DNA of 64,000 nucleotides from Anabaenopsis elenkinii CCIBt3563. Lineage in GTDB: Bacteria > Cyanobacteriota > Cyanobacteriia > Cyanobacteriales > Nostocaceae. Of the stretch, positions 1 through 8,497 are shown one piece after another. The notes under the pieces are model-generated. The model ran no database searches and was not told the DNA's origin. It saw only the letters and a program-made list of their open reading frames with translations. The translations under genes and the position numbers were made by a program. The DNA lies in assembly GCF_015245355.1 (NCBI RefSeq), contig NZ_CP063311.1, positions 889,313 through 953,312 on the forward strand, written 5' to 3'. Each line of letters begins with the position of its first letter. The first letter of the stretch is position 1.

Positions 1-746
1 TCACTCAGGGCTAATTTTCCTAGGCGATCGCCGATATGAATATCTACCCCTGCATCGTATAATACTAAATCAGGGCGAATACTGGAAAGCAAATCTGGTA
101 AATAATTTGCCAAAGTTTGTAAATATTCTTCATCTTCCATTCCCACCCTCAAGGGAACATCCAAATCACTGGTTTGTTTAGTACCAGGGAAATTAACTTC
201 ACAGTGCATAGAGAAAGTAAATACACTGTCATCCTCTTGGAAAATTAAAGCTGTACCATCCCCTTGATGCACATCTAAATCCACAATCAGAACTTTTTGT
301 ACCAGTCCCAGTTTTTGTAACACTCGACAAGCGATCGCTAAATCGTTGAAAATACAAAAACCGGACCCATAATCAGGAAAAGCATGATGAGTACCACCAG
401 CTGTATTACAAGCTAAACCCTGACTGATTGCCATCTGAGCAGTAAGTATTGTACCACCAACCGCGACGCAAGTACGATTCACCAGTTCTAGACTCCAAGG
501 TAAGCCAATACGACGCTGTGCTTTTGTTGTTAATTTTCCCTCACAGTAAGCTTGAACATATTCTGGAGTATGAACCAACTCAATTAACTCCTGGGGTGGG
601 CGTTTGGGTAGGTGAAATTGTTCTATTTGCGCCACACCGTCAGCTAACAGCAATTTATAGAGTTCTCCGAACTTAGACATGGGGAAGCGGTGCCCAGGGG
701 GCAATGATGCAATATAATCTGGATGATAAATAATTGGCAATTCCAT
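1..746 (-). CDS. Histone deacetylase family protein (C-terminus beyond window)
   Basis: Zinc-dependent deacetylase of the HDAC/AcuC/acetylpolyamine amidohydrolase superfamily. The frame opens at the ATG at 744-746 and stays open to the left edge, so 248 N-terminal residues are visible. Seen motifs: the paired-histidine stretch GGTHHAF followed by DYGSGFCIFND, the metal-binding DLDVHQGDGT, and the second metal site in YDAGVDIH. The protein starts MELPIIYHPDY, typical of short bacterial members. The substrate is probably a small acetylated compound or an acetyl-lysine; the sequence does not say which. It diverges from the MscS gene across 67 bases. The missing part should be the last 50-60 residues with the conserved Tyr region. 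Confidence 0.9.
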   Translation of the reverse strand, partial: MELPIIYHPDYIASLPPGHRFPMSKFGELYKLLLADGVAQIEQFHLPKRPPQELIELVHTPEYVQAYCEGKLTTKAQRRIGLPWSLELVNRTCVAVGGTILTAQMAISQGLACNTAGGTHHAFPDYGSGFCIFNDLAIACRVLQKLGLVQKVLIVDLDVHQGDGTALIFQEDDSVFTFSMHCEVNFPGTKQTSDLDVPLRVGMEDEEYLQTLANYLPDLLSSIRPDLVLYDAGVDIHIGDRLGKLALS

Positions 747-813
747 GATCTAAAATTACCAGTAAATAAGCTAATTTTTCAAAAAAATATACAATTATAA
801 GTTAATTAAGTTA

Positions 814-1857
814 ATGATGCAACAATGGATTGTACCAATAGCATTTATTCTCCTGGGCTTCCTAGGTGGATTGATTGGGGAAAAAGTTTTTTTTAAAAAA
901 CTCAGAGAATTTGTTATTGAAAAACAAATACCAGGCGGTGACATCATATTTACAGCCTTACACCGCATGACATTTTTTTGGTTTTTACTAGCAGGGTTCT
1001 CTGGGGCTTTTTTGTATTCTTCCCTGAATATCAACAATGATATTAAAATTATCCTGCAAAAAATAATTACCAGTTTATTGCTTTACTCAGCCACCCTAGT
1101 TTTAGCTAGATTGACTGCTGGGTTTGTTAATTTATTCATACAAAGAACCGAAGGAATACCCGCATCATTAATTTCTAACCTAGCCAAGATTACTGTTTTA
1201 GGTTTAGGAATACTTATCCTCCTCCAAACTGTCGGGGTGCAAATTACACCCATAGTTACCAGTTTAGGTGTTGTTGGTTTAGCCGTAGGTTTTGCATTAC
1301 AAGATACATTGGCTAATTTATTTTCCGGTTTTTATCTGATTATTTCCAAACAAATCAGAACTGGAGACTACATAAAATTGGATGATGGATATGAAGGTTA
1401 CATCACAGATATCACTTGGAGAAATACAAATATTAAGGAAATTAAAAACAATATCATCATTGTACCTAATTCTCGCCTGGCATCGACGATTTTTACTAAC
1501 TATCACCTACCAGTCAAAGCAATTACCTTAACCATGGATATCGGTATCGGTTATGAAAGTGATTTAGAACAAGTAGAAAGAGTTACCCTAGAAGTCGCTA
1601 AAGAGGTGATGCAAGAAATTTCCCCAGAATTAATAGAAAATGAACCTATTATTAGATTTCATACTTTTAATGATTTTAGTATAGACTTTAGACTATCTAT
1701 GCGGGTAAAAGAATATTTTGACCAGCAGATTGGTAAACACTTACTGATTAAGAAACTGCATAAGCGCTACCAACAAGAAGGAATCCAAATTCCCTTTCCT
1801 ATCAGAGATGTTTATATACATAATCATTCTGAAAGTTCCCATCTTGATTTCAATTAA
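814..1857 (+). CDS. MscS-family mechanosensitive ion channel
   Basis: Small-conductance mechanosensitive channel that opens under membrane tension and releases solutes on osmotic downshock. The 347-residue protein has hydrophobic segments near residues 3-22, 52-68, 83-105 and 121-143. The pore helix with small residues (VVGLAVGFALQDTLANLFSG) spans about 153-172. A beta-domain follows, with GDYI and the WRNT motif, then the soluble C-terminal domain. The length is slightly above E. coli MscS because of an extra N-terminal segment. ATG codons occur at 814 and 817; the upstream AT-rich gap shows no clear Shine-Dalgarno to choose between them. The gene stands alone, divergent from the deacetylase and convergent with rodA. 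Confidence 0.92.
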   Translation: MMQQWIVPIAFILLGFLGGLIGEKVFFKKLREFVIEKQIPGGDIIFTALHRMTFFWFLLAGFSGAFLYSSLNINNDIKIILQKIITSLLLYSATLVLARLTAGFVNLFIQRTEGIPASLISNLAKITVLGLGILILLQTVGVQITPIVTSLGVVGLAVGFALQDTLANLFSGFYLIISKQIRTGDYIKLDDGYEGYITDITWRNTNIKEIKNNIIIVPNSRLASTIFTNYHLPVKAITLTMDIGIGYESDLEQVERVTLEVAKEVMQEISPELIENEPIIRFHTFNDFSIDFRLSMRVKEYFDQQIGKHLLIKKLHKRYQQEGIQIPFPIRDVYIHNHSESSHLDFN

Positions 1858-1916
1858 TTAATCCCCCCCATCAATGGTGCATTTCTTCTGTGTTTATCCC
1901 CGTAGTCAAGACTAAT

Positions 1917-3236
1917 TCAAGAGTAATATTTACGTCTTTGTCGTCGAAAGTTGGCTACCGACTGTACTAAACCTAAAGCAATGAAATTAGTCAACATCGC
2001 TGAACGTCCGTAACTCATCCAAGGTAGGGGAATTCCTGCTACAGGGGCTAAACCAACAGTCATCCCTACGTTAACAATTAGCTGAAATAAGATCATTGAC
2101 AAAACCCCAATAGCTAACAATGAACCAAAGTTATCCTTAGCAGTTTGAGCTACACGCAATAGGCGAAAGCAAATCAAACAGAACACCAAAAGCACCACTA
2201 AACAACCCACAAAACCTAATTCCTCCCCCACTGCAGAGAAAATAAAGTCTGTATGTTGTTCGGGGACAAAATTTAGTTGTGTCATCGGCCCTTTGAACAA
2301 ACCCCATCCCCAAACCTCACCAGCACCTATAGCGATGCGAGACTGGTGTTGATGATAGCCAACTCCAAAAATATCGTATCCAGGTCTAAGAAATACCGTC
2401 AGGCGGTTTTTTTGATAGTCCCTCAATATATGCTCCCAGACAAAAACTCCCAATTCACCACCTAACAAGTTGAGGGCTGATGCACCAATACCATTGAGGA
2501 CAGATTGACGCCAGGGGAGAGTATACCACCCTACAATACCCATAGCCACTACCCAAACTAATCCTAAAACTCCGAAAAATAATATATTAAATACATTTAT
2601 TGGCTCTGACAAAGGCCAATTTATACTGAACAGAATAGTAGAAATTACTGGCGAAATCATCAACAGCAGCCAGCCAGGATTAGCATTTGCCCAGTACAGC
2701 ATTCCTAAAACGATGGCACCAAACACCAAAGATGTGGCCAAATCCGGCTGTAAAAATACTAATGCCCAAGGAATAGCAGTAATTGCCAAAATCCTGAATA
2801 CATTTTCTAGGGTGGAGGCTGTGCGCTTGTGTAATACAGCCGCTAAGGTGATAATCAGTCCCACTTTGGCAAATTCCGAAGGCTGGACGTTAAACCCACC
2901 AATGCTAATCCATCGCTGGGCTCCTTTCGCGCTAGTACCAATGATCATCACCGCGATCAGACTGAGATTCGTGAGTGCGTATGTTACCCAATGCCACTTC
3001 ATGAGATTTTCATAACGGCTACGAGCTAAAAACATGGCTATCACAACGCCGATACCCGTCACTAACCAGTGCCAGAACCAGTCAGCTACTGGTTGCCTTA
3101 ATTCCGTACTTAATATCATTAAGCCACCAAATATACTAATTCCTAGAGTCAGGAAAAATAGCATCCAATCCATTTGATGCCAGGAATTAAGCCAATATTT
3201 CCAGCGAACTATGGGGGTAAAATGTTTGAAAGTCAT
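1917..3236 (-). CDS. rodA: Rod shape-determining SEDS protein RodA
   Basis: SEDS-family peptidoglycan glycosyltransferase that polymerises lipid II with a partner class B PBP for lateral wall growth. The 439-residue polytopic protein carries family signatures: GAQRWISIGGFNVQPSEFAK near residue 105-125, the large extracytoplasmic loop with PGYDIFGVGYH, the EELGF motif, and the C-terminal NVGMTVGLAPVAGIPLPWMSYG signature at about 395-415. Length is close to cyanobacterial RodA (about 420-430). It lies 71 bases downstream of mrp on the same strand, but a terminator-like hairpin separates them, so the two are probably transcribed separately. Confidence 0.95.
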   Translation of the reverse strand: MTFKHFTPIVRWKYWLNSWHQMDWMLFFLTLGISIFGGLMILSTELRQPVADWFWHWLVTGIGVVIAMFLARSRYENLMKWHWVTYALTNLSLIAVMIIGTSAKGAQRWISIGGFNVQPSEFAKVGLIITLAAVLHKRTASTLENVFRILAITAIPWALVFLQPDLATSLVFGAIVLGMLYWANANPGWLLLMISPVISTILFSINWPLSEPINVFNILFFGVLGLVWVVAMGIVGWYTLPWRQSVLNGIGASALNLLGGELGVFVWEHILRDYQKNRLTVFLRPGYDIFGVGYHQHQSRIAIGAGEVWGWGLFKGPMTQLNFVPEQHTDFIFSAVGEELGFVGCLVVLLVFCLICFRLLRVAQTAKDNFGSLLAIGVLSMILFQLIVNVGMTVGLAPVAGIPLPWMSYGRSAMLTNFIALGLVQSVANFRRQRRKYYS

Positions 3237-3260
3237 ATATTAATTTATACTTTTATTTAA

Positions 3261-3289
3261 TAAAAATTCCCGGGCTATAACCCAGGAAT
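3261..3289 (-). terminator. Intrinsic terminator after mrp
   Basis: Read on the minus strand, an imperfect stem (ATTCCTGGG with CCCGGGAAT, 6-nt loop, one mismatch) is followed directly by five T residues. It lies 18 bases after the mrp stop codon and 25 bases before the rodA start. This is the expected geometry of a Rho-independent terminator, and it argues against a simple mrp-rodA operon. Confidence 0.75.
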
Positions 3290-3307
3290 CCGAAAAGAAC
3301 CACTTGG

Positions 3308-4378
3308 TTATGTCAGAGCGGCCACCGATATTTTACCGGCGATATTAAAAGCGATCGCTCTTAATGCTTGTGCTGAAGCTGAATCTGGATCTGCTATAAC
3401 TATTGGCACACCACTATCACCGCCTACTCTAGTGCAAATCTCTAGGGGAATGCACCCTAGCAAAGGTACTCCTAACTCAGATGCTGTCTTGGATCCGCCA
3501 CCAGAGCCAAAGATGTCATACTGCTTATCTGGCATATCCGGTGGAATAAAGTAGCTCATATTTTCTACGATTCCCAACACAGGGACATTCATTTGCTGGA
3601 ACATCCGTAAACCTTTACGTGAATCTAACAGGGCTACATTTTGCGGTGTAGTCACAATTACAGCCCCTGACATTGGTACTGCTTGAGTTAAAGTTAATTG
3701 AGCGTCCCCGGTTCCCGGTGGCATATCAACGATTAAATAATCAATTTCTCCCCATTCTACTTGATAAAGAAACTGGCGAATCACACCATTGAGCATGGGA
3801 CCGCGCCAAATCACTGGCTGATCTGGGTCAATCAAAAACCCCATGGAAACTAATTTCACACCGTGATTAAACGCAGGTTCGAGAATGTCACCTTTGTCTG
3901 TGGGACGCACAACAATTTCCGCATCAGTTAGCCCCAGCATAGTCGGGTCATTGGGTCCGTAAATATCGGCATCCAGTAATCCCACTTTTGCCCCTGTTTG
4001 TGCTAAAGCCACAGCTACATTCACCGCCACTGTGCTTTTACCAACACCGCCTTTACCACTGGAAACAGCCAGAATGTTTTTCACCCCACTAATCCCGGTC
4101 TTGTCTGGCAAGCTTTTTTGTTGGGGTGTTTCTGCGGTGACATCTACACTGACCTCGGTAACACCAGGTAGCTTTTTAACTGCTTTTTGGCAATCTTCAA
4201 CAATAAATTCACGTAACGGACAAGCTGGTGTCGTTAACACCAAAGTGAAGCTAACCTTGCCATCCTCAATTTTGACGTTGCGAATCATATTCAGTTCCAC
4301 CAAACTCTTGCGGAGTTCTGGGTCTTCTACCGGTCGCAAAACTTCTAAAACTGAGTTGGAATCCAAAATATCGTACAT
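3308..4378 (-). CDS. mrp: Mrp/ApbC (NBP35-type) Fe-S cluster carrier ATPase
   Basis: ParA/MinD-like P-loop ATPase that carries or assembles iron-sulfur clusters. Residues 1-85 form the MIP18/DUF59 domain with TTPACPLRE. The ATPase domain starts near residue 100 with the deviant Walker A SSGKGGVGKST. DADIYGPNDP and the DMPPGTGD motif follow. In many homologues a CxxC pair after ENMSYF binds the bridging cluster; here that stretch reads ENMSYFIPPDMPDKQYD and has no cysteine pair. As I recall this is common in cyanobacterial homologues, so it is a lineage feature rather than damage. Length (356) is normal. A perfect inverted repeat lies 25 bases upstream of the ATG. Confidence 0.93.
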   Translation of the reverse strand: MYDILDSNSVLEVLRPVEDPELRKSLVELNMIRNVKIEDGKVSFTLVLTTPACPLREFIVEDCQKAVKKLPGVTEVSVDVTAETPQQKSLPDKTGISGVKNILAVSSGKGGVGKSTVAVNVAVALAQTGAKVGLLDADIYGPNDPTMLGLTDAEIVVRPTDKGDILEPAFNHGVKLVSMGFLIDPDQPVIWRGPMLNGVIRQFLYQVEWGEIDYLIVDMPPGTGDAQLTLTQAVPMSGAVIVTTPQNVALLDSRKGLRMFQQMNVPVLGIVENMSYFIPPDMPDKQYDIFGSGGGSKTASELGVPLLGCIPLEICTRVGGDSGVPIVIADPDSASAQALRAIAFNIAGKISVAALT

Positions 4379-4402
4379 ACTGTAACAAAATTTAAGAAAT
4401 TT

Positions 4403-4427
4403 TTAACATCATCTACTATGATGTTAA
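4403..4427. promoter_or_regulatory. Perfect 10-bp inverted repeat upstream of mrp
   Basis: TTAACATCAT and its exact reverse complement ATGATGTTAA are separated by 5 bases. The element lies between the SRPBCC gene (its stop is 35 bases away) and the mrp ATG (25 bases away), both on the minus strand. No U-run follows the stem on either strand, so an operator or a 5' UTR hairpin for mrp is as likely as a terminator for the upstream gene. Confidence 0.5.
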
Positions 4428-4461
4428 CCGTGTTTGGCAGGTGGCTCTCATTCCTGAACAA

Positions 4462-4980
4462 TCAAAACAAATATCGTTGAGTGATTTTTTCCGGCTGTGA
4501 AACTGTTGCTAATCGAGCCTTTTCTACGTATTCAACCAAGGAACGTGCCACACGATCTGCATAAGGTCGGGATAATGACCAAATCAGGGGGGATAACCAA
4601 CCCCGGAAAGTCACTGAATAAGATAAACAAGTACCACAAACTGTGGACTCTAATCGGTAAGTAACTCGTTCTTCGATACCTGGAATCGCCATGACTCGGA
4701 TACTTAACATTTCATGAGGTTTAACACCCTCCACAAAAATCCGGATGGGAATAGGGGAAAAACGGGTAATGGCTTGGTAAATTAATCCGGGTTTGGGTAC
4801 TAATCCATAGGGTACGTTAGTACTTTTGAGCAGGGGATGCCAGGAAACATCTGTTAAATCCACTACCTTAAGCCACATCTCATCTATGGACGCAAAACTA
4901 ATCTCTCGATACGTCCGTACCAGAGAGGCGCAAAACCGACGACGTTTGCGGTAGATGCATTTGGATAACCAACTTTGCAT
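4462..4980 (-). CDS. SRPBCC (START-like) family protein
   Basis: 172-residue protein resembling the cyanobacterial polyketide cyclase/SRPBCC group with a helix-grip fold. The N-terminus is basic (KCIYRKRRRF). The core runs from REISFASIDEMWLKV to the C-terminal amphipathic helix (RVARSLVEYVEKAR). Such proteins bind hydrophobic ligands; the ligand here is unknown. It is upstream of and co-directional with mrp, 83 bases apart. The ATG at 4980 is the only good start. The family call rests on overall pattern and conserved aromatic/Pro positions, so it is weaker than for its neighbours. Confidence 0.7.
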   Translation of the reverse strand: MQSWLSKCIYRKRRRFCASLVRTYREISFASIDEMWLKVVDLTDVSWHPLLKSTNVPYGLVPKPGLIYQAITRFSPIPIRIFVEGVKPHEMLSIRVMAIPGIEERVTYRLESTVCGTCLSYSVTFRGWLSPLIWSLSRPYADRVARSLVEYVEKARLATVSQPEKITQRYLF

Positions 4981-5294
4981 TTGCCTAATCCTCCTCGCTG
5001 TGCACTTGCTGATTACTCTGGTATGGTGAATCAGGTTACCTCAAAGTGGAGATCGCTGGTTGATACCAGAATGTTTATATCAAGAAGTACAAAAAAAAAC
5101 TCAGTTAATATACAAGCCTATACGCATTTGAGGGAAAATAACTCTAGTCATGCTCATCAATCTTGTAAATGCTGACAAGTAAGACAAAAGCAGATTAGGC
5201 AAATTCAGCTAATAAATTGGCTGAATTTGTCCACAAGTTCGAGAATAAACGAGTTTGTGCCCTTTTAGAAATTGTAATTTAAGTCCCGGAATCT
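4981..5294. other. Intergenic region, divergent promoters for SRPBCC gene and hemF
   Basis: 314 bases between two divergent genes. A short plus-strand open frame at 4975-5175 overlaps the SRPBCC start, has no recognisable family, and I do not accept it. The only clear structure is the inverted repeat at 5198-5231, about 64 bases before the hemF ATG. No convincing -10/-35 pair could be chosen by eye. Confidence 0.5.
5198..5231. promoter_or_regulatory. Strong hairpin / inverted repeat upstream of hemF
   Basis: CAAATTCAGC (5200-5209) and GCTGAATTTG (5220-5229) are exact reverse complements across a 10-base spacer. The pairing extends by a G-T and a G-C pair outwards, giving about 12 bp. No T-run follows. 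The position in the hemF leader fits a transcription-factor site or a 5' UTR structure; which one cannot be decided from sequence. Confidence 0.5.
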
Positions 5295-6341
5295 ATGTTG
5301 ACTAATTCGCAAACGCCAACTGTAGACGCAACACCATCTGAGTTTTTACCCCCAACTGATTCTCAGTCGAGGGTAAGTCAGTTTATGAAACAGCTACAAG
5401 ATGAAATTACCGCAAAACTGGCAGCCATAGATGGTGTGGGTAACTTTCATGAAGATACTTGGAAACGTCCCGAAGGAGGCGGCGGGCGATCGCGGGTTCT
5501 GCGTGATGGTAGAGTATTTGAACAAGCTGGTGTAAATTTTTCTGAAGTTTGGGGTTCTCATCTACCCCCCTCGATTTTAGCCCAACGCCCAGAAGCCACA
5601 GGACAGGGTTTTTATGCTACAGGTACTTCTCTGGTATTACACCCCCGCAATCCCTATGTGCCGACAGTTCACCTCAATTACCGCTATTTTGAAGCAGGAC
5701 CAGTCTGGTGGTTCGGTGGCGGTGCTGATTTAACTCCCTATTACCCCTTTGCTGAAGATGCAGCCCATTTTCACAACACACTCAAGCAAGCTTGCGACCA
5801 ACATCATCCAGATTATTACCCAGTGTTTAAGCGCTGGTGTGATGAGTATTTTTACCTGAAGCATCGGAACGAAAACCGTGGTGTCGGTGGTATATTTTTG
5901 GATTATCAAGATGGCCAGGGTCTTTTATATCGCGGTCCTGACCCCAATGGCCAAGCGGCTATGTATAGTAAGCAAGTGGGCGCACCACCAAGCCGCAAAT
6001 GGGAAGATTTATTTGCTTTGGTGCAAGATTGTGGGCGGGCCTTTTTGCCCGCATACACGCCCATTGTGGAACGGCGACAAGAAATGGAATATGGCGATCG
6101 TGAGCGGAATTTCCAACTTTATCGTCGCGGTAGGTATGTAGAATTTAACTTGGTTTATGACCGAGGGACCATTTTTGGACTCCAAACCAACGGACGTACA
6201 GAATCTATTCTCATGTCTTTACCACCTTTGGTGCGTTGGGAATATGGTTATCAGCCAGAACCCAATACTCCAGAAGCCCAGTTGTATGAAATTTTCCTCA
6301 AACCTCAAGATTGGGTCAACTGGACAGCCAGCACCCCATAA
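5295..6341 (+). CDS. hemF: Oxygen-dependent coproporphyrinogen III oxidase
   Basis: HemF catalyses the O2-dependent double oxidative decarboxylation of coproporphyrinogen III to protoporphyrinogen IX on the path to haem and chlorophyll. The 348-residue protein carries the family signature [15 protein letters not shown] at about residue 142-156. [23 protein letters not shown] and the C-terminal [23 protein letters not shown] are also present. The first 35 residues are a variable extension. The gene is monocistronic: divergent from the SRPBCC gene and convergent with the bilin lyase gene, with a hairpin between the two stops. Confidence 0.97.
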   Translation: MLTNSQTPTVDATPSEFLPPTDSQSRVSQFMKQLQDEITAKLAAIDGVGNFHEDTWKRPEGGGGRSRVLRDGRVFEQAGVNFSEVWGSHLPPSILAQRPEATGQGFYATGTSLVLHPRNPYVPTVHLNYRYFEAGPVWWFGGGADLTPYYPFAEDAAHFHNTLKQACDQHHPDYYPVFKRWCDEYFYLKHRNENRGVGGIFLDYQDGQGLLYRGPDPNGQAAMYSKQVGAPPSRKWEDLFALVQDCGRAFLPAYTPIVERRQEMEYGDRERNFQLYRRGRYVEFNLVYDRGTIFGLQTNGRTESILMSLPPLVRWEYGYQPEPNTPEAQLYEIFLKPQDWVNWTASTP

Positions 6342-6353
6342 CACTACCCGGAA

Positions 6354-6383
6354 ATCCCCATCTATCTCATCCTAGGTGGGGAT
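6354..6383. terminator. Hairpin between convergent hemF and bilin-lyase genes
   Basis: ATCCCCA and TGGGGAT form a 7-bp stem across a 16-base loop whose bases partly extend the pairing. It begins 13 bases after the hemF stop and ends 10 bases before the stop of the convergent gene. There is no long T-run on either side, so termination is inferred from position. Confidence 0.45.
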
Positions 6384-6393
6384 GATAAAGTGG

Positions 6394-6987
6394 TTAATAC
6401 TGTTCTCGCTTACTGTAACAATAGGGTCCGAGAATCGCCCCCCAGGTGGCTTTACCATCAGAGTCTATCCCCCGATCATAACTATTTAATCCTGCGGCTG
6501 TGGCTTCAAATCCTAAAGCAACCCGCACAATTTGCTTGAGATAACTAAAACAACAACTAGTATCCGGGGGTTGAGTGCCAGTAAATTTATAGCTATTTGC
6601 AGTTATTGTTTCCTGGGTAACTGTGAGGATGCAACCCGGTAGTAAATCTAATTCATCCTCCGTCAAGTTTTCCAGTAAAGCCGGATTACGACCTGCACCA
6701 CTAAAAGCACTTGGTTCCTTGAGCATATAATATTGTACCTGCAAAGGACTCTCAGAGCTAATCCCAGACATCAACCGCATAATTCGCTGGCGATAAGGAC
6801 GGTCTAAATTGACAATATTAGCCTGCTCGGCAAATAAGGTAATACTATCTTGTGTAAACAAATCAACTGGTCGTTGCCAAAGATGTAGGTGGACAAACCA
6901 CACTGAATCAGCCAAAGCTTGTTCTTGATTATCAAATCTACCAGCTAAATACTTGCCTAAGGCAATTAAATTTGGCGAAAAACTCAT
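6394..6987 (-). CDS. CpcT/CpeT family chromophore (bilin) lyase-like protein
   Basis: Member of the CpcT/CpeT family, which attaches phycocyanobilin or phycoerythrobilin to a beta-subunit cysteine of phycobiliproteins or helps such attachment. Seen: the LxxYLAGRFDNQEQA start, an RPVDL motif, LFAEQANIVNLDRPYRQRIMRL, a mid-protein GAGRNPALLENL, DLLPGCILTV, and the C-terminal DSDGKATWGAILGPYCY. I chose the ATG at 6987 (197 residues), because family members begin just before this helix. An upstream GTG at 7026 would add 13 residues. Divergent from thf1 with a short shared promoter region. It is diverged enough that the exact phycobiliprotein substrate cannot be assigned. Confidence 0.82.
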   Translation of the reverse strand: MSFSPNLIALGKYLAGRFDNQEQALADSVWFVHLHLWQRPVDLFTQDSITLFAEQANIVNLDRPYRQRIMRLMSGISSESPLQVQYYMLKEPSAFSGAGRNPALLENLTEDELDLLPGCILTVTQETITANSYKFTGTQPPDTSCCFSYLKQIVRVALGFEATAAGLNSYDRGIDSDGKATWGAILGPYCYSKREQY

Positions 6988-7031
6988 AAATAATCCGGAT
7001 CGGAAACCTGAACTTGGCAAAGTCACCTTTA

Positions 7032-7056
7032 AGCGACAAAATATAATAACGTCGCT
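7032..7056. promoter_or_regulatory. Inverted repeat in the shared promoter of bilin lyase and thf1
   Basis: AGCGAC (7032-7037) and GTCGCT (7051-7056) face each other across 13 AT-rich bases (including TATAATAA), in the 93-base gap between two divergent photosynthesis-related genes. This could be a dyad bound by one regulator acting on both promoters. The half-sites are only 6 bp, so chance is possible. Confidence 0.3.
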
Positions 7057-7080
7057 CTTAACATTCTTAACATTTTATTT

Positions 7081-7788
7081 GTGAATAACGTCCGTACTGT
7101 CTCAGATACTAAACGAACTTTTTACTCCCTTCACACCCGACCCATTAACACTATTTATCGTCGGGTGGTGGAAGAGTTGATGGTAGAAATGCATCTCCTA
7201 TCAGTCAATAGTAGTTTTACCTACAACCCAATTTATGCCCTGGGTGTGGTTACAAGCTTTGACCGCTTTATGCAAGGTTACCAACCGGAACGGGATCAGG
7301 AATCGATTTTTAATGCCATATGTCAGGCTGTGGAGCAAGAACCCCAACGCTACCGAGAAGATGCCCAACGCCTGCAAGCTTTGGCTCAAGACCTACCAGC
7401 CCAGGATTTAATTGCTTGGTTAAGCCAAACTACTCATTTAGATCGAGATCCCGATCTGCAAGCACAATTACAAGCGATCGCTAATAATTCCCAGTTTAAA
7501 TACAGCCGCTTATTTGCAGTTGGTTTATTCACATTATTAGAACAATCTGCCCCTGAGTTAGTCAAAGATGAAAAACAACGCACTGCCGCATTAACAACCA
7601 TTGCAGCTGGCTTACATCTATCTGATGAAAAACTTACTAAGGATTTGGAACTATACAGTTCCAATCTGGAAAAGATGGCTCAAGCCCTTGTAGTTATGGC
7701 AGATATGGTATCAGCTGATCGCAAGAAACGTGAACAGCGTCAACAACAAACTACTACCCCAGTTGCTCCCCCATCTGTAACCGAATAG
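7081..7788 (+). CDS. thf1: Photosystem II biogenesis protein Psb29/Thf1
   Basis: Thf1 (THYLAKOID FORMATION1/Psb29) acts in photosystem II assembly and repair and stabilises FtsH proteases in the thylakoid membrane. The 235-residue protein has the conserved start VRTVSDTKRTFY, RPINTIYRRVVEELMVEMHLL, YNPIYALGVVTSFDRFMQGY, FKYSRLFAVGLFTLLE, and a C-terminal coiled-coil region ending in a basic, Gln/Thr-rich tail. The start is GTG at 7081; no ATG fits the family start. It is divergent from the bilin lyase gene and probably monocistronic. Confidence 0.95.
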   Translation: MNNVRTVSDTKRTFYSLHTRPINTIYRRVVEELMVEMHLLSVNSSFTYNPIYALGVVTSFDRFMQGYQPERDQESIFNAICQAVEQEPQRYREDAQRLQALAQDLPAQDLIAWLSQTTHLDRDPDLQAQLQAIANNSQFKYSRLFAVGLFTLLEQSAPELVKDEKQRTAALTTIAAGLHLSDEKLTKDLELYSSNLEKMAQALVVMADMVSADRKKREQRQQQTTTPVAPPSVTE

Positions 7789-7802
7789 TCAGTATAATTC
7801 GT

Positions 7803-7898
7803 AATTCGTAGTTCTTGCTCAGGAACAAATTTGATTGTTTCCACTCATAAGTTGAGGAGTTGCTACCTCAATTAATTGGGAATTACGAACTACGAATT
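7803..7898. repeat. Intergenic inverted repeat element downstream of thf1
   Basis: AATTCGTAGTTC (7803-7814) and GAACTACGAATT (7887-7898) are exact reverse complements flanking a second internal stem TTGAGG/CCTCAA (7852-7857 with 7866-7871). The ATTCGTAATTCGTAGTTC-type sequence is a familiar dispersed intergenic repeat of filamentous cyanobacteria. Here it fills the gap between convergent thf1 and the small membrane protein gene and could also act as a transcription end. Confidence 0.6.
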
Positions 7899-7911
7899 AG
7901 TACTTTCTGCC

Positions 7912-8274
7912 TTAAACACCTAATAATTTGTAAATCAGGCTGTTGATGATACTCAGGGCAAAAGCTCCTAGTACAGCACTCCAGATCCCAAAACGTAAGC
8001 GAAACCCCTCTACTAACCAAGCGGCAATACTAAAACACACAACGGCAATCATAAATGTGAAAATGCCGGATAACAAGTTGAAGGTCAGTAAATCGGGAAC
8101 TGTAAATATGAGGCTTAAAATAGGTCTCACTACTGCTGTGACAATACCGAGAACTACCGCCGATAAAAATGCCTTTTGTGGAGAGTCAACTTCCACTCCC
8201 AAGGGGAGCTTGCTAATAATCAGTAAGCTGATAGATGTTACTACCCAAACAATTAAAAGCGTCACAATATTCAT
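7912..8274 (-). CDS. Small four-helix membrane protein, phage holin family (Phage_holin_4_2)
   Basis: 120-residue protein with four predicted membrane helices near residues 3-20, 34-58, 64-90 and 95-118. It has the typical cyanobacterial signature GVEVDSPQKAFLSAVVLGIV and a C-terminal ALSIINSLIYKLLG. It belongs to the holin-like family found singly in many bacterial chromosomes, where no lysis role has been shown. There is no phage context here. Function unknown; probably an inner-membrane protein. Confidence 0.82.
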   Translation of the reverse strand: MNIVTLLIVWVVTSISLLIISKLPLGVEVDSPQKAFLSAVVLGIVTAVVRPILSLIFTVPDLLTFNLLSGIFTFMIAVVCFSIAAWLVEGFRLRFGIWSAVLGAFALSIINSLIYKLLGV

Positions 8275-8444
8275 GCCACAACCCTTGAAACGTGAACGGT
8301 GATCGGCGCTAAATTACTAACTCTGACCAGGGATAAATTTTTGCAGCTTAACCAATTATTTATAAATTAACAGATATTTTTATCTAAACATACTTTATTC
8401 CATATATCTTTAGCTTTAACCCCTGGGAATTGGAATGAAAATAC

Positions 8445-8471
8445 ACCCCTCTGCTGGCTCAGAAGAGGGGT
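8445..8471 (-). terminator. Terminator after exbD
   Basis: ACCCCTCT (8445-8452) and AGAGGGGT (8464-8471) form a strong 8-bp GC-rich stem with an 11-base loop. Read on the minus strand it lies 26 bases after the exbD stop and is followed by a T-rich stretch (GTATTTTCATT). This fits a Rho-independent terminator for the exbB-exbD operon. Confidence 0.65.
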
Positions 8472-8497
8472 TACGGGGGAGTTTCTATAATTTTATA

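Noticed and set aside
4975..5175. 66-codon plus-strand open frame before hemF
   Set aside because: Overlaps the start of the SRPBCC gene on the other strand, no ribosome site, no family.
7912..8274. Prophage remnant suggested by the holin-like gene
   Set aside because: No lysin, tail, integrase or att repeat nearby; this family is common as a single chromosomal gene.
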